This document shows, piece by piece, positions 26,847-34,616 of a stretch of 64,000 nt of DNA. Every line of letters starts with the position of its first letter. Within the stretch, counting starts at the first letter, position 1. The notes under the pieces are model-generated. The model did no database searches, was not told the DNA's origin, and was given only the letters and a program-made list of their open reading frames with translations. Source of the DNA: an uncultured Shewanella sp. (GTDB lineage: Bacteria > Pseudomonadota > Gammaproteobacteria > Enterobacterales > Shewanellaceae); assembly GCA_947503555.1 (NCBI GenBank), contig CANNEE010000008.1, positions 124,001 to 188,000 on the forward strand, read 5' to 3'. The position numbers and the translations under genes are program-made.

Positions 26847-28994
26847 ATGTTTAAGTTTACTTCCCTTTCTCCAGTTAGCCTTGCTGTTATGACAGCACTA
26901 ACCAGCCAAGCCAGTTTTGCTGCCGATGAACAAGTCTCATCTCAAGATGAGATCGAAACTATCGTGGTGACTGCCGATTTTCGTGGTACAGAAATCGATA
27001 AGATGCCTTCGAGTATTAGCATTATTGACCAGCAACAGATTGAAGATGAGGGCGCTCAGCATTTTGAAGATGTATTGAGTTCTATCGCTAACTTCAACTG
27101 GTCTGGTGCCACTTCCAGACCAAGATATTTCCAAATTCGTGGTGTGGGTGAGCAAGAAGACTATAAAGGTGCGCCGAACTCCTCAGTAGGTTATGTGATA
27201 GATGATATTGATGTCTCAGGCTTGGGCATGGTGTCTAGCATGTTCGATATGCAGCAAGTGGAAGTGCTTAGAGGTCCCCAAGGTACCCGTTATGGTGCCA
27301 ATGCATTAGCAGGTCTTATTTACCTAAAAAGTAACGATCCAACTGACGTGGCCGAACATGGCGCCGAAGTGAGCTTAGGTAATGATGACTTGCGTACCTT
27401 CAGCGGCTTTAGCTCTGGTCCTATCGATGATTCGGGCAAGCTGCTATATCGTGTTGCGCTGCAACAGCATTCGCAAAATGGTTATCGCGATAATCTCTAT
27501 TTAGGTACAGATGATAGCAATAAGCGTGATGAGTTCAGTGGTCGAGCGAAACTGCGCTGGTATGCAACAGATGATCTGCAACTTGATTTGACCCTGATGC
27601 ACGCCAATTTTGATAACGGTTATGATGCCTGGACTCTGGATAATAATGGTTTTGATACGCTATCGGATCTACCGGGTGAAGATAGTCAGAAAACTACTGG
27701 TGCAGGCTTTAAAGCTCACTATACAGGCTTTAATGGCGTTGAGTTGACCTCTCTTACCTCTTTTGCCAGCACAGATCATACTCACGCCTATGATGGTGAT
27801 TGGGCTAATCCAGACTACTGGGCGAGTAAGCTTTGTGATGGCAGTCCATGCCAATATGATTATCTGTGGCGTAAGAATGGTGAGCGTAAAACTTGGACTC
27901 AGGAGTTTAGGTTAACCTCTACTGAGTCGAACCGCATTTTTGGCGACTCCACAGATTGGTTGCTGGGTGTTTATGTGATGGATTTACAGGAAGACAATGC
28001 ACTGTACTCTGAGTACAACACCTATCCAGACGAAGTCTTGGACTCGGAATATGAAGCTAGAAACTACGCGGTTTTTGCTCAGCTTGATTCCTATTTAGGC
28101 AATGGATATAGCTTGTCGACTGGCCTGAGATTGGAGCGTCGTGATAGCGAATATCAAGACACCAACAAAGATGCATTTGACCCAAGTGAAAACATGTGGG
28201 GTGGACATATCGCCCTGGCTAAAAACTTAAGTCAGCAGCATGATGCCTATATTCGCCTAGCAAGAGGCTATAAAGCTGGCGGCTTTAATATGAGCCTACC
28301 TGCCGAGTTTGCTGATAAGAAAGAGTTCGATACCGAAATTTTATATAACTATGAGCTAGGTCTTAAGTCGGCATGGCTTGAAGGTCAACTTACCAGTAAA
28401 TTCGCAATCTTCTATATGGATAGGGAAGATCAGCAAGTTTCAGCTTCACAGCAAGACCCTAACCGTCCACAGCGCTTTATTCTATTTACTGAAAATGCAG
28501 GTAGTTCAAAGAATTATGGTGCAGAATTTGAAGCAAATTGGTATGCCACTGATAACCTGCATCTGTACACTAGCCTCGGCTGGTTAGAAACCGAATATGG
28601 TCAGTATCAGTACAAAGATAAATATGGCAGCATAAAGGATCTTAGCGGTCGTGAGCTTGCTCACTCTCCTAACTTTACCTATAGCCTAGGGGCGACATAT
28701 CGCACAGATTCAGGCTGGTTCGCCAATATCAATACTAATGGTAAGAGCGAGTTTTATTACTCAGACAGTAATGATTCTAAGTCAGATGCCTATAATCTAG
28801 TTAATGCCAAGCTTGGCTACGAAACTGATATTTGGTCAGCTTATCTTTGGGGACGTAACCTCTTTGATGAAAAATATGGGGTAAGAGGTTTCTACTTTGG
28901 TAATGAGCCGGATTTAGATTGGGCTGCGAAACAGTACATACGTTATGGCGATCCACAGCAGTTTGGTTTAACCCTAAACGTAAAGTTCCTGTAA
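26847..28994 (+). CDS. TonB-dependent receptor, probably for thiamine
   Basis: A 715-residue outer-membrane receptor. The signal peptide ends near SFAADEQ, and a TonB box-like ETIVVTA follows at about residue 36. The plug domain spans about 50-170 (MPSSISIIDQQQIED ... VEVLRGPQGTRYGANALAG) and the beta-barrel follows, ending in a C-terminal aromatic-rich strand (FGLTLNVKFL). The TPP riboswitch before it and the thiamine genes after it point to thiamine or a precursor as substrate, as proposed for THI-box-controlled receptors. The gene is under the SD-sequestering hairpin. Confidence 0.88.
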   Translation: MFKFTSLSPVSLAVMTALTSQASFAADEQVSSQDEIETIVVTADFRGTEIDKMPSSISIIDQQQIEDEGAQHFEDVLSSIANFNWSGATSRPRYFQIRGVGEQEDYKGAPNSSVGYVIDDIDVSGLGMVSSMFDMQQVEVLRGPQGTRYGANALAGLIYLKSNDPTDVAEHGAEVSLGNDDLRTFSGFSSGPIDDSGKLLYRVALQQHSQNGYRDNLYLGTDDSNKRDEFSGRAKLRWYATDDLQLDLTLMHANFDNGYDAWTLDNNGFDTLSDLPGEDSQKTTGAGFKAHYTGFNGVELTSLTSFASTDHTHAYDGDWANPDYWASKLCDGSPCQYDYLWRKNGERKTWTQEFRLTSTESNRIFGDSTDWLLGVYVMDLQEDNALYSEYNTYPDEVLDSEYEARNYAVFAQLDSYLGNGYSLSTGLRLERRDSEYQDTNKDAFDPSENMWGGHIALAKNLSQQHDAYIRLARGYKAGGFNMSLPAEFADKKEFDTEILYNYELGLKSAWLEGQLTSKFAIFYMDREDQQVSASQQDPNRPQRFILFTENAGSSKNYGAEFEANWYATDNLHLYTSLGWLETEYGQYQYKDKYGSIKDLSGRELAHSPNFTYSLGATYRTDSGWFANINTNGKSEFYYSDSNDSKSDAYNLVNAKLGYETDIWSAYLWGRNLFDEKYGVRGFYFGNEPDLDWAAKQYIRYGDPQQFGLTLNVKFL

Positions 28995-29006
28995 CTTAAT
29001 AGATTA

Positions 29007-29037
29007 AGGCCGTTTCATCAGCTGGGTGCGACGGCCT
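29007..29037 (+). other. Intercistronic stem-loop in the thiamine operon
   Basis: AGGCCGT and ACGGCCT form a 7-bp stem around a 17-base loop between the receptor gene and the YkoF-like gene. No T-run follows, so it is more likely an mRNA stability or processing element than a full terminator. Confidence 0.45.
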
Positions 29038-29048
29038 AAGGTTGTAAT

Positions 29049-29309
29049 ATGAAGTTAACCGTCGAAATTAGCATGTATCCATTTATGGAAAACTATATTG
29101 AGCCTATTCAATGGTTTATTGACCGAGTGGATCAATATGACAATATAGATAGAGTCACCAATGCTATGGCAACACAGATCTGTGGCGAATATGCCGATGT
29201 GATGTCGCTACTGGCAACTGAAATGCAAGCGGCTCACCAAAAGTGGGGCAAGGCCGTGTTTGTGTGTAAGTTTATTGGCGGTGAGCTGGACTTAAGCCAT
29301 AAGCAGTAA
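29049..29309 (+). CDS. YkoF-like thiamine-binding protein
   Basis: An 86-residue single-domain protein of the YkoF/MTH1187 fold. Visible family features are EISMYPF near the N-terminus, VTNAMATQICGEYADVM in the middle, and AVFVCKFIGG at the end. B. subtilis YkoF binds thiamine or HMP in the cytoplasm beside a transporter. Here it lies in the TPP-riboswitch operon just before the PnuT-like transporter, so a thiamine-binding role is likely. Confidence 0.8.
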   Translation: MKLTVEISMYPFMENYIEPIQWFIDRVDQYDNIDRVTNAMATQICGEYADVMSLLATEMQAAHQKWGKAVFVCKFIGGELDLSHKQ

Positions 29310-29347
29310 TTTTGTTTGGGGCGTGGTCTAGCCGTGTTGAGGTTAAA

Positions 29348-29992
29348 ATGAGTGAGTTTGGATTGTCGGTGCTAGAAACATTAACGGCTGCAGTGGGTGA
29401 AATGCAGTTGATGACGGCGTGGGAGTTGGTTGCCGTGTTGTTAGCCCTTGCTTATTTGCTATTAGCAATGAAAGCAAACATTTGGTGCTGGGCGGCAGCT
29501 TTTGTCAGCACTGCAATTTATACCGTGATCTTTTGGGAAGTCTCCTTGCTGATGGAGTCCGCATTAAATGTTTATTATATGGCGATGGCAGTATATGGCT
29601 ATTGGCAATGGACTCGCGGTGGCACTAAAGACAATGGCGTGATGATCACGAGTTGGAGTATGCAACGGCACCTATCGATAATCGCTGTAACGGGCGCAAT
29701 ATCCTTATTGGTTGGTTTCTTGATGGCGAATAATACCAGCGCGTCGATGCCGTACCTAGATGCTGCCACCACTTGCTTTGCCGTGATGACAACTTATTTA
29801 GTGGCAAAAAAAGTGCTGGAGAACTGGCTTTACTGGGTGGTGATTGACTTAGTCTCTATCTACTTATATCTCAGCAAAGGTTTGATGCTGACATCCGTTC
29901 TCTTTGTTCTCTATACGGTTTTAGCGGTTTCCGGTTATCTCATGTGGCGCAGTCAAATGAAGCAGCAGACAACAGAGCTAGCCTATGCATAG
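29348..29992 (+). CDS. pnuT: PnuT-like thiamine transporter (PnuC family)
   Basis: A 214-residue inner-membrane protein with about seven transmembrane helices, homologous to the nicotinamide riboside transporter PnuC. Family traits include a Trp/Tyr-rich YGYWQW segment and NIWCWAAAFVSTAIYTVIF. Members placed behind THI boxes are called PnuT and carry thiamine by facilitated diffusion. The ATG at 29348 has GAGG seven bases upstream and is preferred to the TTG at 29312. The downstream kinase would trap the imported vitamin by phosphorylation. Confidence 0.88.
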   Translation: MSEFGLSVLETLTAAVGEMQLMTAWELVAVLLALAYLLLAMKANIWCWAAAFVSTAIYTVIFWEVSLLMESALNVYYMAMAVYGYWQWTRGGTKDNGVMITSWSMQRHLSIIAVTGAISLLVGFLMANNTSASMPYLDAATTCFAVMTTYLVAKKVLENWLYWVVIDLVSIYLYLSKGLMLTSVLFVLYTVLAVSGYLMWRSQMKQQTTELAYA

Positions 29993-30018
29993 GCTAGCGT
30001 TAACGAGAGCTAATTACT

Positions 30019-31116
30019 TTGCTTGATACTAGTGAGCCATCTGGTTCGTTAACCAATGAGCCTCAACTTGTCGATGTGTTAGCAAAGGCAGGTATCGAGT
30101 TAGAAAGGGAGTTGACTCAGTTAACTGCCGGCTTAAGTAACGATAATTTCCTGTTTGTTGGAAAGCTATCTGGAGAGCTCAGGAGCCAAAAAATGGTGCT
30201 AAGGGTGAATTCAGCCCAAGGTACCAGTATCTGCCTGCGTGATGCAGAGCTTAATTGTTGGACTCAAGCCCAAGAGATAGCGCCTAAGCTCATCTGGGTG
30301 AGTGACGATAAACGCTACTATGTCAGTGAATTTATTGAGCAGCCATTACCATGGGCGGCCTTGGAAGCAAACCGTTCTGCTGACACTATTATGGCATTAA
30401 TGGGCTGCTCAAGTGACGCTCTAGATGAGACTGTCGGCCTGATAGATGATAGCACAGCGGTACAAAAAATCGGCATAGAACAAGCGAGTAATGCCAGTGT
30501 GAGCCTGACTCCAGAAAGAAAGCTGTTATCTCTATTTTTATCCTTAAGCAAGCTTGATCTACCTGCCAATCATATGAAGATTTCGCAGCAGTGGCGCATA
30601 TATCAACAAAAAATGGCACATGCCGCTACCGATAGAGATGATAGCAGTGATGCAAGCAGAGGCTTATCTGCTAAGTGGCATAGTTCATGGCATCAGCTTT
30701 TGGCTTTAGAAGCGCTCATTGAACCTTGGCTAGACACAGTCCAAGCTTGTCTTGTCGCTCCTCAGTTTTGTCATAGAGATCTCAACCCACACAACTTGCT
30801 GTTGAAAGGTGAAAAGCTATATTGCATCGACTTTGAGTATGCCTGCGCGTCTCACCCACTGTTTGATCTTGTGAGCATGTTAGTCACCCATGATTTAAAT
30901 GCACAACAGACAAGGTTTCTAATTGAAGAAGGGATAAGGCACAACCCGAATCTTCACCGGAGTGCGCTAAACGCAGTCGAGCCTTGTATTAAACTTTTTT
31001 GGTTATTCGCTTGTGCTTGGGCTTTGCTTATGGCGGCCGAAGCGACAACAGCCGCTCAACATCAAACCTATTTAGAGTGGTTTGATCAATATTTCCCTTT
31101 GCTCTCCGTCCTTTAA
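30019..31116 (+). CDS. Thiamine-kinase-like phosphotransferase, TTG start
   Basis: A 365-residue protein of the aminoglycoside phosphotransferase/choline kinase fold. The catalytic loop is FCHRDLNPHNLLL (about residue 253) and the metal-binding motif is CIDFEYACASHPLFDLVSML. ThiK of E. coli has the same two motifs. The N-terminal nucleotide loop is LTAGLSNDNFLF. It begins at TTG 30019, 26 bases after the pnuT stop. Within the thiamine operon it most likely phosphorylates imported thiamine. An insertion of roughly 70 residues before the catalytic loop makes it longer than ThiK (274). Confidence 0.78.
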   Translation: MLDTSEPSGSLTNEPQLVDVLAKAGIELERELTQLTAGLSNDNFLFVGKLSGELRSQKMVLRVNSAQGTSICLRDAELNCWTQAQEIAPKLIWVSDDKRYYVSEFIEQPLPWAALEANRSADTIMALMGCSSDALDETVGLIDDSTAVQKIGIEQASNASVSLTPERKLLSLFLSLSKLDLPANHMKISQQWRIYQQKMAHAATDRDDSSDASRGLSAKWHSSWHQLLALEALIEPWLDTVQACLVAPQFCHRDLNPHNLLLKGEKLYCIDFEYACASHPLFDLVSMLVTHDLNAQQTRFLIEEGIRHNPNLHRSALNAVEPCIKLFWLFACAWALLMAAEATTAAQHQTYLEWFDQYFPLLSVL

Positions 31117-31243
31117 CAAGCCATTGTTTTCATAAAATTAAAGCTTGTTAAGTCACAATTATTTAAATTTTTTGCGCTATATTGAAAGTTATATCTTGGT
31201 CATTGGGTCTTATTGGGCAAGCTAACTTAATTTAGGATATGGC

Positions 31244-31840
31244 ATGCAAGTCACTAAGTTGTACCAACAGTTTTTGAACCTAATTAAAAACATCGAAGGC
31301 ATAGCGCCTCTCGCTTTGCGAATCTATCTGGCTCCAGTACTACTTCAAGCTGGTTATAACAAGATGTCTCACTTTAGCGATACTGTCGCTTGGTTTGGTA
31401 ACCCAGATTGGGGCTTAGGCTTACCTATGCCTGAACTTATGGCGACCTTAGCCGTAGGTACAGAATTTTTTGGCTCAATTTTGCTGCTTATAGGACTCGC
31501 AACTCGCTTGGTGGCAATTCCACTTATGATCACTATGTTAGTGGCGGCAGTGACAGTTCATCTAGAAAATGGCTGGTTAGCGATTGCCGATGCCGGTTCT
31601 TGGTTAGCTAATGATCAGGTTGCCGCGGCTGCAGATAAGCTAAGTAAAGCCAAAGAAATTTTACGGGAGCATGGTAACTATGAGTGGTTAACCAGCTCAG
31701 GTAACTTTGTGATATTAAATAATGGTATTGAGTTTGCGATTACTTATTTTGTTATGTTGCTCGCCGTGTTCGTACTTGGTGGCGGTCGTTATACCAGTGT
31801 CGATTATTTTATTGCCAAGCGAAATGGTTTAGTTAAGTAA
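31244..31840 (+). CDS. DoxX-family membrane protein
   Basis: A 198-residue inner-membrane protein with four predicted transmembrane helices. DoxX features include RIYLAPVLLQAGYNKMSHF near the N-terminus and LATRLVAIPLMITMLVAAVTVH in the middle. A Lys/Ala-rich hydrophilic insert (about 125-160) separates the last two helices. DoxX proteins are linked loosely to redox or sulfur metabolism; the function here is unknown. AGGA lies ahead of the ATG. Confidence 0.8.
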   Translation: MQVTKLYQQFLNLIKNIEGIAPLALRIYLAPVLLQAGYNKMSHFSDTVAWFGNPDWGLGLPMPELMATLAVGTEFFGSILLLIGLATRLVAIPLMITMLVAAVTVHLENGWLAIADAGSWLANDQVAAAADKLSKAKEILREHGNYEWLTSSGNFVILNNGIEFAITYFVMLLAVFVLGGGRYTSVDYFIAKRNGLVK

Positions 31841-31893
31841 GCGTTTCTGTTTTGCTTACATGACGGATTGGTCTTCAGAGACAAAAGATTGGT

Positions 31894-31928
31894 AAATCCC
31901 ACTGATATCAGTGGGATTTTTTTTTATA
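31894..31928 (+). terminator. DoxX-gene terminator
   Basis: A perfect 26-bp palindrome (31894-31919, centre GATATC) runs into a stretch of ten T residues. Confidence 0.92.
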
Positions 31929-31940
31929 CTCGTTTACTAT

Positions 31941-31956
31941 TGTGATGTCGATCACC
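31941..31956 (+). promoter_or_regulatory. CRP-like site upstream of the nitroreductase gene
   Basis: TGTGATGTCGATCACC matches TGTGA-N6-TCACA at nine of ten defined positions. It lies 40 bases before the start codon, between the DoxX terminator and the nitroreductase gene, so it would overlap or adjoin the promoter. Activation or repression cannot be told. Confidence 0.5.
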
Positions 31957-31995
31957 TTTTTGTAACCCAAGAGTTTGTTTATTGAGGAGATGTTA

Positions 31996-32544
31996 GTGGA
32001 TGCGATAGAGCTGTTATTAACACGTCAGTCTTGCCCTAGGCTGAGTGCACCAGGTCCTAGTGCGGAACAACTGGAAACTATCTTAAGTGCAGCGATGCGA
32101 GTGCCTGATCATGCTAACCTCAGCCCTTGGGAGTTTATTATCGCCGAAGATGACGGGCTGAGCCGCTTAGGTCAGGTTTATGTCGATGCCGCAAAAGGTG
32201 CTGGAGCGAGCGAGGAGTTGATTGCCAAAGCCGCTAAAATGCCCCTTAGGGCACCGACAGTCATCACTGTGGTTGCCAAATATCAACAGCATCCGAAGGT
32301 TCCCTTACTTGAGCAGCAACTAGCAGCAGGATGTGCCACTATGGCGATGCAACAAGCGGCATTTGCCCAAGGCTTAGGTGCTATTTGGCGCACAGGCGAT
32401 TTCGCCTTTAACCCTGATGTACATAAAGCGCTAGATTTAGATAGCCAAGATCAAATTGTTGGCTTTTTGTATATAGGTACGCCGACGATAGCTGCAACTA
32501 AAAAGCCTGCTAAAGACTTTAGCCCTTTTGTGCGTCGTTTATAG
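31996..32544 (+). CDS. ydjA: YdjA-family nitroreductase, GTG start
   Basis: A 182-residue FMN-dependent oxidoreductase of the small YdjA group. Family segments are MDAIELLLTRQS at the N-terminus, MRVPDHANLSPWEF, KMPLRAPTVITVVAK, GCATMAMQQAAFAQGLGAIWRTGDFA and IVGFLYIGTP. The E. coli protein begins MDALELL, which fixes the GTG at 31996 as the start; GAGGAG lies seven bases upstream. Two further in-frame starts upstream (31975, 31990) are less suitable. The physiological substrate of YdjA is unknown. Confidence 0.9.
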   Translation: MDAIELLLTRQSCPRLSAPGPSAEQLETILSAAMRVPDHANLSPWEFIIAEDDGLSRLGQVYVDAAKGAGASEELIAKAAKMPLRAPTVITVVAKYQQHPKVPLLEQQLAAGCATMAMQQAAFAQGLGAIWRTGDFAFNPDVHKALDLDSQDQIVGFLYIGTPTIAATKKPAKDFSPFVRRL

Positions 32545-32570
32545 ATTTTATCTGATGCGGTATGGCCGAG

Positions 32571-33302
32571 TTAGCAAGCTTGGCCAACGTCTAGTTGCTC
32601 AAACCAATCTAAAAACTCTGTTACCTGCTCACCTCTAAAAATCCGTCCGTGTTGAGGGCAGAGCATTTGAATGTCCAGCTCTCGCACTCTGGTAATCCAG
32701 TTGCGTTTGGCTCTATTTGATGGCATCCACCTTTGATGAAAGTAGGTCATGTGTTGCGTATGACTTGCAAAATCATCCACATAAATATCGGCTTCAGCGG
32801 GCTCTAAGGAAGCGCCAACATCACCAGACATAAGAAGCTTTGCCTTAGGATCATAAACGTGGAAATTCCCAGAAGCGTGAAGGTAATGGGCTGGAATAAA
32901 CATTAATTCCGTTTGATCTAATATCAGGCTTCCCCCTTCATCCTTGATTGCTTCATAGCTGATATTGCTCATGCCAAAGTGACGAATAAAACCTTCCCAT
33001 ATTTTAGGTGAGTAGAGCTTGGCGCTGGGTAAGGTTTGATCCCAGAGACCGAGAGAAGAGATGATATCGGGATCTTGATGTGAGGCAAATAGGTGACTTA
33101 GCTGCTCTAATGGTATGTGTTTTACTACAGCGGCAAGCATAGGTGCAAACAGTTCAATACCGCCAGGATCCAGTAATAGCGCTTGATCCTCTGTAACCAC
33201 CATATATTGATTGGTATCGATAATTGAGTTGGGCTTCTCGGGATCTCGGCCAAAATAGAGCCACTTATGGCTAGGTAATTCAGTTATCAACTCACTTCTC
33301 AT
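32571..33302 (-). CDS. Diiron ODP-family sensor protein (metallo-beta-lactamase fold)
   Basis: A 243-residue stand-alone MBL-fold protein of the oxygen-binding diiron (ODP) type, related to flavodiiron proteins but with no flavodoxin domain. Metal-ligand motifs are SHQDPDI (His75, Asp77, Asp79), AHYLH (His139/His142), SGDVG (Asp161) and PQHGR (His218); SHQDPD is typical of ODP. In Treponema ODP senses O2 and signals to the chemotaxis kinase. The gene overlaps the preceding chemoreceptor-like gene by four bases (ATGA), so the two are translationally coupled and probably partners. Confidence 0.75.
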   Translation of the reverse strand: MRSELITELPSHKWLYFGRDPEKPNSIIDTNQYMVVTEDQALLLDPGGIELFAPMLAAVVKHIPLEQLSHLFASHQDPDIISSLGLWDQTLPSAKLYSPKIWEGFIRHFGMSNISYEAIKDEGGSLILDQTELMFIPAHYLHASGNFHVYDPKAKLLMSGDVGASLEPAEADIYVDDFASHTQHMTYFHQRWMPSNRAKRNWITRVRELDIQMLCPQHGRIFRGEQVTEFLDWFEQLDVGQAC

Positions 33303-33913
33303 AGTTGCTCCTCTAGTTGGTTAAATAAATTTAGTGCTTGCTCAACTTTGATTTGAATGAGTTTGGCTACTTTGTCGACTTCCTGAGCGACACCGTTAAA
33401 GGTAGCCTGATTAGCCTCATCGACTCTGCATGCTTCAATGCGGCAAATAGAGGCGAGTACATTTGCTGCACGTAGTTGTTGATGAAGCTCCTCTAGTTGA
33501 TTCAGCATGGCAAAATTAAGTTTCTGATACTGTTCAATTAACTGCTTGTTTCTATCTTGATTACGTTTTGTCGCAGGAAGGATGGACGAGCCATGGGGAT
33601 AATGATTTGCTTTTTGTTGTGCTAGCTGTAGTCGCTGCAATGTGTGCTGACTTCTTGCTGTTTGAGTTGCGAGTAGGCAGGTTTGTCTAGCGAGTAGATT
33701 AATACTGATAGCCGCTTTTTTGGTATAGCTTGCCAGCTCGTCAATAAATTGGGTCAGGGCTTTAAAGCCTAGTGCGCTACTTCCCGCCCTGATTGATGCA
33801 GCTTGAGCATTGCTAGCGGTAAGGTTAATCGCTTTACAGTAGCTTAAGGTTTGATTTAGCTCAGCTGCAATAATGGCTGCAATCACATAATACTTACGCG
33901 GAGTAGTCGACAT
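33299..33913 (-). CDS. Soluble protein resembling two chemoreceptor signalling tips
   Basis: A 204-residue, entirely helical, soluble protein. The segment AINLTASNAQAASIRAGSSALGF followed by ALTQFIDELASYT reproduces the spacing of the hairpin tip of methyl-accepting chemotaxis proteins ([32 protein letters not shown]). Near the C-terminus ANVLASICRIEACRVDEANQ followed by FNGVAQEVDKVAKLI repeats the same pattern. There is no transmembrane or ligand-binding domain. The tip Glu residues are mostly absent. ATG 33913 has AAGGA nine bases upstream; the longer frame to 34027 adds a sequence without a ribosome site. It is coupled to the ODP gene, which may supply the sensor. Confidence 0.55.
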   Translation of the reverse strand: MSTTPRKYYVIAAIIAAELNQTLSYCKAINLTASNAQAASIRAGSSALGFKALTQFIDELASYTKKAAISINLLARQTCLLATQTARSQHTLQRLQLAQQKANHYPHGSSILPATKRNQDRNKQLIEQYQKLNFAMLNQLEELHQQLRAANVLASICRIEACRVDEANQATFNGVAQEVDKVAKLIQIKVEQALNLFNQLEEQL

Positions 33914-34145
33914 TTGACATCGTCCTTGATGGATTAATCTACTGAGTATAGACAGAAAAATAGAATGTGCGCCTTGGCTAATGTTAATTCTTGTAAAAGG
34001 GGCGGAATACTTTATATTTGAACTCAATCACATTTTTTAGCTAAGCTAAAGGCGTTTTATGGTGATTTTGTCGCCATTACTGATTAAAAAAGAATATTCA
34101 GATGGGTGTGTTAAACCTCGGTCAACATGTTACAGGGAGCTTCAT

Positions 34146-34538
34146 ATGAGAAAAGGTTTATTAGCTATCGTGTTTTTTGGGATGAGCTTTCAGTTGAGTG
34201 CGTCCGAGGCCGAAGAGAAATTCAATGATGAATTAGCCAATTGTGCAGCATATTATCAAATTGCTTCAGAAACCATTGCAAGTATGAATGCGCCACAAAT
34301 GAAAGCCGTAGGTAAACGTTTAGCCTCATCGGCGGAGCAAGCGCAAGAGATAGCTCGACAGTATCAACCGAAGGAGAAAGTGCAACAGAGTGTTGATTTG
34401 GCTAAAAATAGAATGTTAGCTTCGCTAAATGGTTCATCAAGTTTAGGGCCTTTGATGGGGAAATATAAGAAGCCTTGTCAGACTATTTTGGCCGAGCCAA
34501 AGAAGCGCTTAGATTATTGGGTAATGGCGACGATGTAA
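34146..34538 (+). CDS. Small exported protein of unknown function
   Basis: A 130-residue protein with a signal peptide (MRKGLLAIVFFGMSFQLSAS), GGAG six bases before the ATG. The mature part is helical and includes two Cys residues (NCAAYY and PCQTI), which could form a disulfide. The frame is open 29 codons further upstream, but the ribosome site and signal peptide decide the start. I do not recognise the family. It is convergent with the TonB receptor gene. Confidence 0.6.
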   Translation: MRKGLLAIVFFGMSFQLSASEAEEKFNDELANCAAYYQIASETIASMNAPQMKAVGKRLASSAEQAQEIARQYQPKEKVQQSVDLAKNRMLASLNGSSSLGPLMGKYKKPCQTILAEPKKRLDYWVMATM

Positions 34539-34566
34539 TATTTAAACTTTTTATCATTAAGAAAAT

Positions 34567-34593
34567 AAAAACGGCGCCATTAGGCGCCGTTTT
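34567..34593. terminator. Bidirectional terminator
   Basis: AAAACGGCGCC / GGCGCCGTTTT forms an 11-bp perfect stem with a five-base loop. It serves the small exported protein on the plus strand and the TonB receptor on the minus strand. Confidence 0.9.
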
Positions 34594-34616
34594 ATTATGT
34601 ATTTAGCTAGGCTAAA

